DNA from: Pelecanus crispus
Lineage: Eukaryota; Chordata; Aves; Pelecaniformes; Pelecanidae
Direction: 5' to 3'
DNA length: 64,000 nucleotides
NCBI RefSeq assembly: GCF_030463565.1
Contig: NC_134643.1
Coordinates: 43,252,221-43,316,220 of the forward strand
In this document: piece after piece, positions 62,818 through 64,000 of the stretch
Position numbering within the stretch: the stretch's first letter is position 1
How the letters are laid out: every line of letters starts with the position of its first letter
Program-made: the position numbers and the translations under genes
Notes under the pieces: generated by a model
Seen by the model: the letters and a program-made list of their open reading frames with translations, nothing else
What the model was told of the DNA's origin: nothing
Database searches by the model: none

Positions 62818-64000
62818 TATACAAAACATACATTTCTGCAATAGTCCCTTAAGACACATGCTTGGGGCTAGACATAAAATAAAATCACCTTTCTGTTTAG
62901 AAGGCTTTGGCAGAATTATATTTAAAGTTGACTAATTTCTTCTAAATTGTTTGTTAATGCATCAATACACACAAAACCACAAGGGTTAAAATGATATGCC
63001 TCTATTCCTTCCCCATACCCTCTCCGCAGAAAATTCTGTAACATGTATTTGAAGTGACAGTATGTATACCATCATATACTAAATACTTTCAAATTACCAT
63101 CTGTATATAGACATGTATACATGCATATTTCGCACTTCCAAGAAAACTTGTTATATATCTTCTGGTATAATAATATGTGTAATCCTAGAACAGTTTCCTT
63201 TTCTACATCAAACAATTTTCCCTCTCCGTCTCTACTGTATTAGGACAGATCCCACGATTAAAAGAAAAGAAAGCAAAGACAGAAGAAGAAATGCTGCTGG
63301 CTGATTTGAAGTTACTGAAGAACACTGACTAGGATGGACCCATAATTTCAACTACTAGGGAGATTCTAGATGCAGAGACCCTCTGCAACACATACAGTCA
63401 AAAGCAGTTTTCATTCCTAGGAACTGATATCATAACATGTCAAAAAGTCTGATAATTGATTATGGGGAAGAAAAGAGACAGGAAACCACACAGTTTTCTT
63501 CACCTCCTTCTGACAACGTGGGAAGAGCTGAATCCATGGGCTCTCTGCTCTGCTTCCAGCAGGGAAGGGCGTATTCACCATCCCCTCACCTTGGACAGCA
63601 GCTCAAAGCCACGGTTTATTTTTAAACACTTTAATAACAGTAGGCTGCAATAACCTTCTGAGGTCTGAATGGGTCTGATCCAGCGCGCATATCTGACAGC
63701 ATGATAACTAACGCTGCCTGTGCAGCTAGTAACAGTCAGAGGTACTTTGAAGTAAACTTGACTGAAGAACACCAGCCAAGCACTACGTGCGTTTTGAAGG
63801 CAAACCCTCAGGCTGCGGCTTCTCACTCCTCCTCTGCCCAAAGCACCAGCTCAGTGAGCGGGCCCTAAAGCAGCTGCAGCTGAACCACAGTGACTGTTAA
63901 TTGTGGATAGAAAAAGCCATTACAAGTGCCAGGGGAAGAGGAAAATCTCTGAAGTCTCAGGCATGGGGAGCTGCTAAAGGAGAAACACAAAATAGCTTTA

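Larger units (their letters stand above)
55571..64000 (-). other. KCNC2 intron 1, distal part
   Basis: AT-rich intron with scattered repeats listed separately. No T1-domain exon of KCNC2 is present in either strand, so the first coding exon lies outside the window. ORFs of up to 154 codons (61677-62141) are unrecognisable. Confidence 0.6.

Overview
The window is a stretch of bird chromosome. CR1 LINE 3' ends with the 8-bp ATTCTATG tail, and solo LTRs of an endogenous retrovirus family found widely in birds, show this. The abundance of that LTR family makes a neoavian more likely than a chicken-like galliform; this is inference from memory of the repeats, not a database result.

The only protein-coding gene I can support is the 3' half of KCNC2 (voltage-gated potassium channel Kv3.2), on the minus strand. 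Four coding exon parts are visible: the large exon with the whole S1-S6 and pore region (30859-31789), a 168-bp cytoplasmic exon (28283-28450), and two alternative terminal exons encoding different C-termini (24234-24370 and 23455-23516). All splice junctions are GT-AG and the phases agree throughout. The first coding exon (T1 tetramerisation domain) is not here and should lie beyond the right edge, so 31.8-64 kb is intron 1.

Layout: 1-22 kb is intergenic DNA downstream of KCNC2, carrying a CR1 3' end, a second CR1 fragment, two full solo LTRs in opposite orientation, and a third decayed LTR. From 22 to 23.4 kb is probable 3' UTR or flank. From 23.4 to 31.8 kb are the KCNC2 exons and introns. 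From 31.8 to 64 kb is intron 1, with one LTR in the sense of the gene, a 1-kb CR1 with a decayed reverse transcriptase, two CR1 scraps, an old local duplication, several ancient amniote repeat remnants, simple repeats, a 29-base G run and a perfect 25-bp palindrome.

I found no bacterial-style system, no complete mobile element coding region and no second protein gene. The points most worth a second look are the pair of alternative Kv3.2 C-terminal exons, a genome-encoded arginine just after the selectivity filter, the inverted pair of LTRs, and the old duplication inside intron 1.
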